NCBI GenBank assembly: GCA_022606135.1
Contig: JABYQN010000002.1
Coordinates: forward strand, 3,968,001-4,032,000
DNA from: Fomes fomentarius
Lineage: Eukaryota; Basidiomycota; Agaricomycetes; Polyporales; Polyporaceae
DNA length: 64,000 nucleotides
Reading direction: 5' to 3'
The translations under genes were made by a program, and so were the position numbers. Positions 32,410 to 44,674 of this stretch are shown piece after piece (position 1 is the stretch's first letter; the number at the start of each line of letters is the position of its first letter). The notes beneath the pieces were generated by a model. The model was not told the DNA's origin. It saw nothing but the letters and a program-made list of their open reading frames with translations, and ran no database searches.

Positions 32410-34289
32410 TTACTGGACGATGAGGTCCAGGTCGAATTTCACGTGCGGAACACTGCCCTGGACACGGAGGAACTGTACGTAGACTTCGCCTGGGACCTTT
32501 GAGAACCCATTCGCCATATTCCACCGCAACGCCCATTTGTCCTGGTACGGCACAACCAGCACGTACTTGACCTCCACCCGCTTGCCGGGTCGCGCCGTCT
32601 CCACCTTCGCGCGAATCTCCTCGACCGTTGCGAAGCCGGACTGGGCACCATCGTATTTACGAGCGACTGTCATTTAAAAGATCCAAACACTGCAATCGTC
32701 CTTCTCGTCCACATAGAACGCATCGAATAACGCATTATTAGACGCCTCAGGAACGTACATTCCCTCCATGATGTTTGCGATATCTGCCACCTTCCCATAC
32801 CTAAATTGCGCTAGAGATTTCGTAGGACACAGGGCGGAGCACGTGGCGGTAGGATTTGGCGGCAATGAGTCCACTTCCTGCGACTGCGACAACGTCAACG
32901 CGCGATTGTTCACGGTAAGGGTAGCAGTCGCCTTCTCAGGCTTATAGGAGAATCCATGCGGGTATTTTTCAGGACCTGGTACTGCAGTCATGGGAACGAA
33001 GCCACGAAAGATGTCGTCCGTGGCGGGAGCGGCTCCACACATACAGAGGGTGGCTATGGCCTCGAACACCATACCGGCAAAATAAGCTGCCGCAGGCCCC
33101 TTCAACTTGCAGAGCGAGAAGAGCGCCTTCGCTTCCTTGAACGAAAGCATGACAATCCTGTCCACCAAAAGCTGATAGATCAATCGGGTTTTCGCATGGA
33201 CGATATAGCCGTCAGTCAGCAACGAGTCCTCCCTGAGTTCACCGACCCTTGTCACCATAACGAGGCGGTGGGAGAACTTGTCGATCGCGGCGGGATCATT
33301 GAAGAGCTTCGAGATTTGCGCAGCTTGTTCCAGGTCCCAGATCTGCTCATGGACTCCTTCTCCATAAGCATAAGGGTCCGCGAGGAACATATAGATGTCG
33401 CGGGGGCACGGGCCACACAGAGAGCAGAGTTGCTGGACCGCATGCTCATCTTCGTACTCCGAGGGATCTGCGCCTGGTATACCTCCGAATTTAATTCTGA
33501 AGGGGTCGTGAGTGTTTGAAAGGCAGAAAGGAGAACACACGCACAATCGAAGAAGGTCAGATAGTTCCCATGAAGACATGATCCATAGCGTCGCTCCACG
33601 TGCGGTCAGGTGTTTATAACGCTTCCCGTTCGGGGAGGCAAACACTACATAGAAGAACGCTTGGGTGATGCAAGGTGAGATTGGTTCGACTTTTGGACCT
33701 GGGTCAATCAAAGACCAGAGGCGTGGTTCGGCCTTCCCCAGCAACTCGAAGACGTGGTGAGCCCTGACTGTTGGTGAGGGCGTCTCCCGGACGCCGCTCT
33801 CGTCGAACAGGAACGTCGTCTCATTGGACGCGCTGAATAGAGTGGGTTGCCTGTCCGCCAGGCGTCGAAGGAGAACGTAAACGGCAAAGTACGATTTCCC
33901 TGGTCGTCCTGTCATTCATCGCATCCCAGAATCAGAAAAGAGAGACGTACCAATTCCCGGCTGACCGCTGACCACAACACCCGAAGGCAATAGGCTCTGC
34001 CTACCAGCATTCAGGAGTCGAGTATACATGACCGCGTACTCCTTCCGCACAAGGAGCAAGCCCCCTGTAAGCTCCAGAAGGCAAAGACTGATCCAGATCG
34101 TTGACGAGGCCACGTTCAAAACATCTGCGTTCACATCGAAATCTCGCCCCCACCATTGTTGATAGAAATCCTTCCACTCGGTGCTGTCGCATTGTGTCCA
34201 TTCCTAAACCAACAGTGAATCGTGAGAGGTAAGGGGGTGGAATAAGGAGTCACCTGCGTCAGTCGGGCTCGCCTAGCGGAGCTGGACAT
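32410..34289 (-). pseudogene. Crinkler/RHS-like P-loop plus nuclease-like protein, copy 1, broken by a stop codon
   Basis: Layout as copy 2 (45569-47479), to which it is almost identical. Exon 1 (ATG 34289, MSSSARRARLTQ) is 30 nt shorter than in copy 2. Exon 2 begins EWTQCDSTEWKDFY and ends in SGQPGIG, completed across an intron to GKS (Walker A). A further intron follows DLLRL. In the nuclease-like end, the Gln codon of WIFQMT (CAA in copy 2) is TAA here (32674-32676), removing the last 90 or so residues. The remaining sequence stays open to 32410. A 10-nt indel relative to copy 2 falls inside the third intron (about 33535) and is harmless. A truncated protein with an intact P-loop could still be made. 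Confidence 0.75.
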
Positions 34290-34431
34290 GGTGGAAACGA
34301 GATAGGAGGCTGAGGGTAGGTTGAACCGGCGAGTCATTGTGTTTGCTCTTGTTTGGAGTCTCGTGTCGCACACCTCGGTTCCCTTGTCAATGTCACTGTG
34401 CGCACACATTATACCATATCAAGCTGCTGCC

Positions 34432-34556
34432 GCTCCTTAGCATTGGCGCACGGATTTCCTACGACTAACCTCAGACCACTAGTCGCGGATCTTCTGGACG
34501 ACAAGGGTACAGCAATAGCCTACCTCTACTACTGACCTCCTCAACACCCTTCCTTA
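34432..34556 (+). repeat. Direct repeat right of Crinkler-like copy 1
   Basis: Partner of 32226-32350. The two copies bracket the gene about 2.2 kb apart. Copy 2 of the gene has no such flanks. Confidence 0.7.
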
Positions 34557-34778
34557 ACTGATGTTTACGAGTTGGCTGGGTTGACGGAGAGCAACACCCC
34601 TGAACTGGTTCGTAAATGTGCGTGCTAGCTATTATTACAACATGGGGCGAATGGAAAAAGGCATCCCTGTTCGTGTGGAATCGTGCAATGTAAGTTGGTG
34701 CTATGTAATGATCATACGCCGCGATCGGACACTCTGTCGTAGGGCATGCGACGAGGCTCGACCGTGTCCATCTCCACC
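34557..34778. other. Spacer before the sugar transporter 3' end
   Basis: Short gap; nothing recognised. Confidence 0.3.
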
Positions 34779-37073
34779 TCATGCGCTCTCGTCGTCGCCC
34801 TTCTCCTTGACCTCCCTGACCTCGGCCACCTCCGTTCCGCCGTGGATATGCTTCTCGCTCGGGCGCCATCCGGGCGAGTTCCACGGCTTCACGCCCGAAC
34901 GGTACATCTCGTCGACCTCCTCCAAGCTGAGGCCCTTGGTCTCGGGGATGAAGAGGTAGACATAGATGAAGCCGAACACGAGCATGCCGAAGAAGATGAG
35001 GAGGATCAGCGGCCCGATCTTCTCCGCGATGCGCGGCGCGAAGAAGCTCAAGAGGAAGTTCCACAGCCAGTCTGGTGTGTGTAGCAAAAACGGTCGTCAG
35101 CTCCGCTCATGTAGTGGTGGGAACACCGATAGCAGATAGCAGAGGAGGTTAAGGGAAAGGGCACTACTTACTTGTCGCACTGCCGAGAGCGATGGCTTTC
35201 GGACGCACACGCAGCGGGAAGCTCTCCCCGAGGTACACCCACGGCGTTGGGCCCCAGAATATCGAGAACGAGAAGACGTGCAGCACCGCGAAAGCGATGA
35301 GTGTGTCACCTCCTTGGCGGTTCCGCTTCGTGAGGAGATCTGCGGGGGTGTCCTTGGGTGCCAGCGTGAAGTGTCCGACGAGGCCTGCGATGATGGCGCA
35401 CGTAGCTTCCATGATAGCTCCGGTAAGCAGGGACTACCGGATTCGAAGCGAGGAGAGGAAGCAGTCAGGGAGAGGTGATCATGCATTCGATTAGAAAGAA
35501 AGGGACGTACGTTCCGTCGGCCCCAGGTTTCGATGAGGTAGAGCGCAGGTACAGTTCCGACAACAGAAACACCCCCGAGGATGGTTTGGATAGAGTACGG
35601 GTCGAGGCTATGGGAGGGGATCAGGTCGTGCGACCAAAAGCTCAAAATTGTAGAGGGTACTCACTTCGTACCAGCGCTCTTGAAGAAAGTGTCACCGTAG
35701 TAATCTGCAAGCGTCGCGTCAACCACACTACCCAACGAGGTAAAGATCGGATCATCATCACGCACAGTAGAAGTTCTGGCCGTTGAGCTGCTGGATGAAT
35801 TGGAGCATCATGCCGTTGATCGTACGCTTGTAAAGCATGTTGCGTTTCGAGAAACACTCAGCCCAGGTCGCCTTGCCGCCCTCGTTCTCCGCCTTGATAC
35901 CGAACTGGAGTTCCTCAATGGTCTCTTGGACGACAGGGTCATCTTCAGGCAAGCTATTGAGCTCGGCTACAACACGTTGGGCCTCGGCTACTCGCCCAGT
36001 ACCGAGTAGATGACGGCTGTAATGCAGCTCCGATGGGTGTTCAAGTTCAGTGCTTACGAACTGTTGGCACTTACGGAGACTCGGGGAGGAAGAAGATACC
36101 GGAGAGTAGGATGGCACCCCAGAGCAACTGCAACCCCACTGGAATACGCCATGAAGCCGGTCCCTGGATATGGTGTGACCCGAGATCGATGATATAACTT
36201 ATGAATATGCTATGGTGTCGAACAGTCAATCAGATATTCATAAGATACCCTGAAGTGCACCTCACCCGATGATTATCTGTAACTGGTACAATACCAGCAG
36301 CATGCCACGCATGGCCTTCGGTGCTGTCTCTCCATTGTACAACGGAACGATAGCTGCGGAGATGTTAGGAAACACAATGGATGGGTGGCTCTTGTTCAAC
36401 ATACCAGATAATGCGCCGACTCCGAGACCTGCGATGAAGCGACCGATAGTGATTTGGGTAATGGAACGTATAGTGGCTGTCTGGATGGCGGTACCGACAG
36501 TGAAGATAGCGGACCAGATGAGGATGGAGCCTCGGCGACCGAAGCGGTCGGAGGTAAAGGCCTGAGCCAGTGCGCCGACGAATGTACTGCACGAGACCTC
36601 GTATCGGCGACAAATAACATGCTAGACAGTGAGGACAGACGTACCCGGCGGAGAGTAGAGATGTGATGATAGATTGCCTCGAACTCGAGAGCACCCATGT
36701 GCCGTCCGCATTCTGTTCTCCGAACCTCTCGACAAAGTCGTCCATAATCAAACACCCCTATTCATTTCATGTCAGAGTCGTCGAAAGCGCAAGACTGCTG
36801 TGGAAGTTACCGAAATGACTCCGATGTCATATCCGAACAGGAAGCCTACAAACAAGTCCGTCTGTTCTATGTAGAAGAGTCAGCACAAACTGAACGTTTG
36901 ATAAAGTTAGGCATACTCACTGTTCCATCTTACTCGGAAAATCCTGGTTCGACTCACCTCCTATAAATGGACAATGTTAGCATTGCTCCTCAGCTAAGTT
37001 CATAGCGACGAGACACACCGAACGCGATGAAGGTCGCAAGGAGGATGGCTTTGCGATTCGTTGGAATGGCCAT
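34779..37073 (-). CDS. MFS sugar transporter (hexose permease type)
   Basis: ATG 37073 (MAIPTNRKAILLATFIAFG). About ten exons follow. Motifs in order: GFLFGYDIGVIS (helix 1), SLLSAG.FVGAL, the loop 2-3 DRFGRRGS signature, FIAGLGVGALSAIVPLYN, RG.L..LYQLQI..GI, PESPRHLL, then QQLNGQNFYYY with the QQ.(S/T)G.N.YYY sugar-porter motif, GRRN, FWGPTPWVYLGE.FPLR.R.KA, and finally PETKGLSLEEVDEMY with a charged tail to 34779. These are complete sugar-porter family hallmarks for 12 helices and cytosolic ends. Substrate (hexose, pentose or other) cannot be fixed from motifs. Confidence 0.93.
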
Positions 37074-37974
37074 CGTTGTACACGACAACTTGAGGGGGCC
37101 TGCGGGCTGTGAGAATCCGGAAGCAAGGGAAGCGGGGGATAGGGCTCACGAGGCTCACCAATTCGAAGCACGCATCTTATAAGTCGCGGGGCCGTGCGTA
37201 TGTTCTTTGCAACTCTTCTGGCCAGCGGTCCGCGTTCCTGTATCCGACGGTCCGGGAGAATTGGAACCATGTCGTATGTCGTAAGACGGTTGTACTCTCT
37301 CTCAGACGGCGGTCCCATGGCCACCAACGTTAGCGGAGATATCAATTTCCCTTCAACTGGTAGGGCCGCATTCTCAGACTCCACTGATCATGATGTCATG
37401 TGTCGCCCGGCGTTGTGGGGTAATCGTAGGTTTTGCCGCCGGCTCGGCGTTATTCTGTTCTCACAATCTGATCCGCGATGACTGGAGAATAAGCAAGGAT
37501 CGTCGACCATGGGGGAGACAATCAAGAACCCACCAAATATGAATGTCTGAGAGCCAGAGCCCGGAAATGTGATTGTCGAGACTGGGCCGTCGAGCGTCGA
37601 GTTCAAGACGACCTCGAAAGTGAAGCTAAGACCAGCGACTAGTATTTGTTATGAAACTTACATGTGAATGCCAGCGTATATATATGTACCAATGCGGGCA
37701 CACGATCATGTGGGGAAGTTGCACGTCAATGTAAGCGCGCAACACGTACTCTGCAAACTGCTTCCTCGCGAAACAATCAGAATCAGCGATCAGTCAGTCC
37801 GAATTATTTAGCGTACTACATATGATTTGCTTTCCTTGACCTACATACTTCACCTGACACTCGAGCGCACACAGAAAAGGCTGATGGGAAACCTACCATC
37901 GCTCCGACCTGATATTCAAGGCAAAGTACCAAACAGTAACATCTGATCGCGCGCTAGCATGTAGAAACCAGACA
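37074..37974. other. Transporter promoter side and gene C 3' side; no gene recognised
   Basis: About 0.9 kb. Short frames lack any domain. A TATATATA run lies at 37678-37685. Confidence 0.3.
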
Positions 37975-39345
37975 TTAGGATGCCCGAGAGCATGCTCGCA
38001 ACCCTTCTCGAATAAGGATACGAGCCGTCAGGTCGAGTCCCTGCTTCGCCAGCCCTTGCTCGATTCTATCAAGAGCAGGGTCCGGCAGCGTACCCAGCGA
38101 ACGCATCCGTGAGTGATCGATGATACCCACTGCTCGCAGCGCTGGGGCGACGTCCGTCGATAGTCCGTGCTTGGCAAGGAAACCCTCGATCACTTGTGCG
38201 TTGCTATCGTGAGTCGGCCGACTCCCACTCGCGTTGCGTGTACGGCTTATGGGCGGGTCAATCCCCCTCTGCTGAGGTTGGATGTTGGTGATAGGACGAA
38301 GATGAGGATGTGTTGCGTTCAGATGAGCGACGAAGTCACCCAGGGATCGACCCGGCCCTGCACCTATCAACTGAGGCAGCTCATATCAGCATCGAGAGAG
38401 GAAACAAAGTGCTGCGCGAGATACAGGAGACGTACAGTCTCTGGATCACAGTGTTGACACTGGACCTCCCAGTTCTTGTGACAGATGGCGCGGATGACAA
38501 AGCGTACGGGCGGAAAGTCAGAGTAGAGCCTTCCCAATGCAACGCGGAGCCATGGTGGATGCTGTTGGTACTACTATCAGACATGGTGAGTAGTTCGCAG
38601 GAATGTGTGACTTGCCTTCTCTGACTGCGAAACCGTTGGGGAACGCGGCAGGACTGGCCGCCGTTTGTGACGACGGGAGGAAGACTGACGTCGCCTGGAA
38701 CTCAGGGCGGGCAGTGGTGAGGCGGAACGAGTCAGGTCAATGACTTCGCGGTTTCCAACCAACGTGGCCGACGAATTCCACGAGCCCCGTGAAGTCTGAG
38801 AGTTCTGCGGACCACTTGGATCGGCATCCTCTTCGGAGTCTGAGCGTATCTCGATGACGTCTTCGACTCCGGGCTGCCATCCTGTACGACGTTTCTTGCG
38901 ACGGCGTCGGAGAATGCGGTCAGGCGAGACTGACGTCCGAACCACTACGACGTTTGCCAGTTAGTGTCATCCAAGGACTTGGTGCTATGTACTCACAAGG
39001 GGGTTCTATACCGCGTATGCGAGCGGAGGTGCGGGCAGGATGTTCAGGCCTTTCGTAGGCATTGAAACGACGACGGGGATGGCTGGCACTCTGAGATGGA
39101 GGGAGCTGAGATAAAGAGGGTTGAGATTGAGGAGCCTCCGACTGAGATGTAACGGGCCTCCAGTTGTTGATGTTAGTCGTAGCGGAATCTCTCTCCAAGT
39201 CAAGTGGATGAATGCTCAACGGATCGTTCGTTTCCTGGATGAATAGTGGTCAGCTAGTTGATCACACGCTGGCAATGTCCTTCCTCACCTGCGTCAACCC
39301 AAAGTTGAACCCTTCCTCCATCTGTGATTCTAGTTGCCCCAACAT
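37975..39345 (-). CDS. Gene C: paralogue of gene B on the opposite strand
   Basis: Exons 39345-39289, 39234-38997, 38944-38616, 38561-38436 and 38370-37975 sum to 381 codons. The ATG is provisional. The order parallels gene B: a Ser/Gln-rich N-terminus, TSVSPDRILRRRR, DVIEIRSDSEED, then a second and classic SIM-type motif EVIDLT (38731-38747), a basic Ser/Arg stretch, PPWLRVALGRLYSDFPPVR, WEVQCQHC...FVAHLNATH (C-x2-C...H-x4-H), and one C-terminal helical module (FLAKHGLST, RAVGIIDHSRMRSLGTLPD, ALDRIEQGLAKQGLDLTA). Introns fall at the same places as in B: after the residues before TSVSP, before PPWLR, and between the two finger halves. The intron before PPWLR appears to use a GC donor (AAG|GCAAGT). 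Function unknown; nuclear SUMO-linked role inferred. Confidence 0.8.
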
Positions 39346-40446
39346 TGATGCGGCCAGAGAACGGCAGTAGACTGGACACAAGCACACTAGGACACCTCTG
39401 GTAGGGTTCAAGAGACATGCGAGGTATATCTGCGGGGGGCATGGCACATGAAACGCGCCTTCCGATATCGGCGATCGACCCTGTGACGGCGCCGCTCCAA
39501 TTCACGAGGTTCACGAAAGGAAGCGCGACCCGTAAAGAAATCTGGCTTCCTGTTAGAGTCTTACGAAGTAAATGGAAACGAAGACCAGTACATAGGCTTT
39601 TGTGAGCCTAGTCTACCCATAGTGATGCAATGTCGCACGAGAGAAGGAGCGTTGTACGGCTGGGGTACTACTTGGGAGAAGAAAGAGCTCACTACGAACG
39701 CATCTTGTCGACCCCACTGACCCAGTATGCGTCCTAGAAGGCGACCAAGGCAGGATAATCTCAACCCTGATCGTGTTTGTCGACCAGTGACCCTAGGTCT
39801 ACCCTCAGAGTCAATATCCCGTCCTCGGCCCCAGGAGAAACTTGTAGTATCACGCCACCTTCATCTGGCCTGACGCGGGAACAACAAGGGCGCGAGACTA
39901 GAGGATGAATGATGTATTGCTACGTACCGAGTCAGGCGAAGAAACGATGACGGGAGCGGACGGCGAGGCTCTCAGTATATTATGAGCATTTGTCTCCGAA
40001 CTGTCCAAGTGTGCGTACGGTAGTACAACATGACCTGACTCGGGAGATGTATCAGGTAGGCATGAGAATGAGTAGTATACGACTTACTGACTGGTCGCTC
40101 GGGAACTGATCAAACGGACACCATTAGTACTGGAGGAGTTTGCCCCGAGGAGGCCGAGGCGGTGTGTAGGAGAATTTGTGCTTGTTAAGCGGATTACAAG
40201 TCCACTTACGGGTTGTCGTAAGTTGTTTGTAAGCCCTTATCGTCTGAAGCCTGCCGCGATGATGCAACATGGAACTGGTATAGCAGTGACTCGGAGCTTG
40301 AGTCCTGTGGATTCTAAATGCACACTTCTCGTCGTCTTCTTTCTCTCGCGCGCGGTCCATCTTGGTCTGGCTTACTAACGCGAACCACTGTGCCCTCTAT
40401 ATATCTCGGAAACCGCGTCCAGCACCAGCGTGGCATCTCAAGAACC
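39346..40446. other. No gene recognised
   Basis: About 1.1 kb upstream of gene C and of the divergent RidA gene. Further 5' exons of gene C could lie at 39.35-39.5 kb, where a frame stays partly open; no other coding signal. Confidence 0.3.
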
Positions 40447-41180
40447 ATGAGCACCGTCAATACCCACTCGTCTCTCTCCCTCGTCTCCACTCCCAGTAAG
40501 TCTACTTACAAGCCGAGCTAACGGGAACGGAGGAGGCAGAACCCAGTATGGCTCATCGATCGCGCACAGATGCACCTGCGGCGGTTGGCCCATACACCCA
40601 GGCCGTCCGCGTCGGCGACCTGCTCTTCTTATCGGGTTCGCTCGGGTTGGACCCCGCGACAGGCAAGCTGGTCAGTTGAGACCATCTCTATTAGACTCGC
40701 GTTACCTCGCGCTCATTACGAGCAATAACAATGCGCTTCATCCGACCCGATTCAAGGTCGAGGGCGGCGTTGAGGCTCAGGCCAAGCAAGCACTCAAGAA
40801 TTTGAAGGTGATCGTTGAGGCGGGCGGTAGTGAGCTCGGGAAGGTCGTCAAAACTACGGTATGTTCCTCGCATTCCACCACTAGTACTCGTCCACCCCAT
40901 TCCCTCTCGAGTCTCTGTCATCGCATCTGTTCGGCCGCGCACAGTACTGGAGCGCGCATGTGTTCGTTGCAGGTATTCTTGCAAAACATGGACGACTTCA
41001 AGCCCGTGAACGCGATTTACTCCGACTTCTTCGGGAACCACAAGCCTGCACGCTCCGCGGTACAGGTCGCGCGACTTCCACTCGATGCGCTCTTCGAGAT
41101 TGAAGCCATTGTCAGGTGAGCACAGTCCCAAAGTCTGCGGCAGGCGCGCACGCCTAAAAATCGAATGTAGCCTCGCGTGA
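40447..41180 (+). CDS. RidA/YjgF/UK114-family imine deaminase
   Basis: Five exons: 40447-40495, 40540-40670, 40757-40858, 40973-41115 and 41171-41180. The product has [20 protein letters not shown] then [20 protein letters not shown] (the RidA opening signature), [58 protein letters not shown] and [12 protein letters not shown]. The R-x-A.QVA.LP.....EIE.IA ending carries the family signature. RidA proteins hydrolyse reactive enamine/imine intermediates from PLP enzymes such as threonine dehydratase; fungal forms occur in cytosol or mitochondria. The Ser/Thr-rich first 20 residues might be a targeting segment. The last exon carries only three codons and the stop. Confidence 0.92.
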
Positions 41181-41858
41181 AGACTATGTGCAGGGGAGGA
41201 TCGAAGTCTGTCTCGCTGTATATCACTATCACTATTCACTCGACGTTTGGTCACTGGTTGGGAAAGAAGATTACGGCAATGATGCCAGCAGTGCGCTGTT
41301 TGTGTACCTGACTCATCTCGTTGACCCCACGGTGATGTTTAGCTTCTCTGATTTCATCCAGTGCGGCGTACTTGAGACGTGCGCGTGAGGGCGAAGCCGT
41401 TCTCCACGACTCTGCTCTTCATGACCGCCTAACCGGGAACTCCTCGGTCCTAGTCAAGTACGATCCAGCGTTTCTCGATTCTGAGCCTGTGCGCTGATCG
41501 CGTGACATCATTGAAGGACTTGACTGATGCCATGCAGCTTGTAAACACTAACGATCGAGCAGCCCCTAAGTAGTCCAAGTACGCACGCATGAATGCCACT
41601 AAGGCCATATCTCATGTATGTGGTTCCTCAAGGCGTCGGAACCTTGCTCTTAGTGTTGTGGGACACCTCTGTGTTCTTCGCCGTCCTATCCCATAATGTC
41701 TTAAGCCCCAAAAATCTATGATGAGTGCCTTGGTCGGTAATCCAGATGAAGTCGCTGCAGCTTATAAGTTACATACACGTATCAACACTCACAACAATCA
41801 TCCACACCGTTGACTCGCAGGCTGTCAATGGTGTTCTGTCAAAGGCGTGGCCTGCTCG
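41181..41858. other. No gene recognised
   Basis: Convergent 3' flanks of the RidA and EXO84 genes; nothing coding seen. Confidence 0.3.
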
Positions 41859-44508
41859 TTAAAACATCCCACCCTGCCTCTTCGACTGAGGTGTCGACTG
41901 TGGCATCGGTTGACCCGTCGAGCTACCCGGCCGGTCCCTCGACCTCGGCGGAAGAGGAGCAGGGCTTCCCCGGATAGACCTACTGGATACCGAGCTCCCA
42001 TCGTTCGTAGGCGTCTGGCTCCTGAACGACGCCTGGCTCGCCGTGCGCGGTGGGATAGGCATCGGCGAGCGCAATCGTATCGACGACGGCGACCTGCTCG
42101 GGGACGCAGACAGGGGCATGGGCACCGCCAGCGCGGGCACAGCAGACGCAGGCGGGATCGGCGGGACAGCCGGGACAGGCGTGCGCGCTCTGGAGGGGGT
42201 CGCAGCGGAGGGTATGGCGGGGGAACGAGAGCGCACGGGCGTCGATGCGGGTGTGTGGATGGGCTCGGGGGTGCGCTCGGTGTGTGCGCGGTACGTGGGC
42301 GGGCGGGCGGCCTCCTTGGGCTTCTCGACGAGGAGCGAGTCGAGGAGGAAGCGGAAGTCGATGCCGTACTCTTCGAGCAGCTTCTTGCTCTGCAGGTGTG
42401 TGATCTCGATGGCGTTGTCGATCGTCCGTGGGTCGACGTCGGAGCTGTATACTTGTTTCCGGAACATCTCTGCGTACAGCTCGATTTGCTGTTTCGCCCA
42501 TTCGACGAAGCCTGCACCGAACGGTTGCATTTAGTGTGGTTGGGATGGGGCAGTAGTGTGATGGCACTTACTGCTCGCGACCTCGTTCTCCTTGAAGCTT
42601 GCGAGGAACCAGTCGGCGGTGTGCTTCATCCCAGTGAACACGACCGTAGCCAGATTAGCAATATACGACCCAATATGTCCCTCGAACGTGATCTTGCGCA
42701 CACACTTCTTGATGACGTCCGCCCGTGCGGCAAGGAACGTGCTCCTCGCCGCTGCACCCGCCTTCAGCCTCACCAGTAGCCCAATCAAGCTCACGACAGT
42801 GCTCTTGCGGTTCGACGGCACCGACAGGCTCTGCAACAACGCAGCAGTGAGCGACGCTCTCAATGGAGTGAGCTTCGCGGCGAGAGGGGGCATGATCGCG
42901 AGCTTCGACTCGCCCTCCTCGACGAGCGCGACAGCTTTGTCCCATCCGCGCAGCGCGATTGAGACTGTGAGTTCATCGGACCAGTCACCAATCCACCGTG
43001 CGTCACGTTCGGACTTCTCTTTCGCGCTGGAGCCCAGTTCGTCTGCCTTGGTTGCTAGGTCGCTCATCCACTCTGGCATGGGTGGTAGGCCGGGGACATT
43101 GTCACCGAACGCCAGGGAGCCCCTCTGTGGCCATCGTCAGCACCAGTAACTATGTGAATGCATAGCACTATACCCACATCTCCAATCCATGTGCTCTTTC
43201 GCCGTTGGTGTTCTCCCTCACGCTCTTTGCGCTTCTTCGCGGCAAGCTCTTCTGCGACGTGTCGGAATTGGGTGAGCAGGTTCTTCTTGTCTGCGGATAT
43301 GTCTGTTCGATAGACGTGCGTCTCCTTGCCGTGTCTGATCTTGAAGACGTTCGTCATGCCTGAACGACAGGGTGAGCTTCTCCACTTACAAAGTGCAAAC
43401 ACGCTAGGGATACGCACTCGGAGTATCCTTCGTGTCAAGAACGAGCATCTCGTTCAGTGGCCAGCACTTCTCCGCAACCAGCTTATCGCTCTCTGCATTG
43501 TTCCGCCGCCTCCGCTTACGGGCAACAAGCACAGCATCGTCGAGTAGGACAAACCGCACTGAATGATCGACCTTATAGGTGGCGGGATTGAGGGCAACGA
43601 CGTTGTCGACCTCCGTCACTATGTGCCTGCCGGGTGTGGTGGGCACAAACTTAGATGAGCCTTCGATCTGCATGTGGAGGTTCTGCATCTGGTTTGCGTA
43701 GAGTACTCGCAGATCCGCGATTGAAGAGCGGACATTCCGACGTCGTTCTGAAGCCCACGCGGGTATGAGAGATGAATTGGAAGGTACAGTACATGAGTAG
43801 GGCTTACCAGCAACAGAAGCGGAGTCATCTATGTGGAGGAGGGAGGGCATGCCCTTCCATTCCGCGAGAGCTTCCTTGAACTCGAGCATCTCGTTCTCTA
43901 ATGTGCTGACTTCCTTCGAGACAAGCATGAACTCCGCATAACTACGATGTTGGCATAAGCACGATGTACTACGTGGAAGCGAAACGACGCTGACTTCTTG
44001 AAGACGTTGCGTTGCAGGTCGACTGCAACGCCGTCCTTCTGGCTTTGGAGCGATGATTGCAGGGATCGGAGTTCCGACTCGGTCGAATTCGCGAGTTTGA
44101 GCTTGATGTCTAGTAGGGTATCATATCATTGGTCTATCATCTTCCAATGTCGGACTATCAAGCATACGCACAAGCATCGGGGTCGAACTGATCCTGGTCC
44201 AACAGCCTTAGCTCAGTGAGCTTCGGGTCCTCCGCCGGCTCCTCCGTGAATCTCTGCTGGTCTTTCCCCTGCCCCATATACGAGCCTTGCATTCCAACCG
44301 GCAGCGCAGGTACATCGGGGATGAGCGAGTCGGTGGGTAACGAGATATCGGCGTAGCGCATGGACATCCGCTTCTTCATCTTCTCCCCCACACGCGTCGC
44401 CCGCCGCTCCGCATCGCGCACATTCGGGTTGGGCCGTCGAGTAGTTCCCTGCCGTTGTGCGTTCCTGGGCTGTGATTCTGAGGGCTTCCGGGTTCGTAGG
44501 GATTGCAT
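41859..44508 (-). CDS. EXO84: Exocyst complex component EXO84
   Basis: ATG 44508 (MQSLRTRKPSESQPRNAQ). The N-terminal exons hold GEKMKKRMSMRYADI, then KLKLANSTESELRSLQSSLQ and LQRNVFKNYAEFMLVSKEVS, with LENEMLEFKEALAEW: the Vps51/EXO84 coiled-coil region. A PH-like domain follows (HIVTEVDNVVALNPATYKV, VRFVLLDDAVLVARKR). The EXO84 C-terminal helical rods include ERDARWIGDWSDELTVSIAL, RGWDKAVALVEEGESKL, KKCVRKITFEGHIGSYI, and KLLEEYGIDFRFLLDSLL. The tail of about 150 residues is Pro/Ser/Arg-rich and ends QGGMF at 41859. EXO84 is a subunit of the octameric exocyst that tethers secretory vesicles at sites of polarised growth. All domains are present. Confidence 0.95.
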
Positions 44509-44674
44509 GGTAGATGGCCTTGCGCAGTTTCCACACCACGGTCGCTGAGCTGTTAGCTTTAAAGCCGAGGGTAAGTCAGTCGAGATAGTTAAAGTAAAAG
44601 AGCGTCAGACGTAGAGACGAAGGGCTAGGTCAGATCCAGGATTTGCGCACAGAGCGTAGGAAACAACCGAGTCT

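Noticed and set aside
32956..33519. Forward 187-codon frame, repeated at 46106-46669
   Set aside because: Antisense of the Crinkler-like genes; its conservation follows from the duplication.
33500..33560. 10-nt indel between Crinkler-like copies taken as a frameshift
   Set aside because: It falls inside a predicted intron (GTGCGT donor, CTTCAG acceptor) and the flanking exons join in frame in both copies.
41847..42779. Forward 310-codon frame
   Set aside because: Antisense of EXO84; Arg-rich and without any domain.
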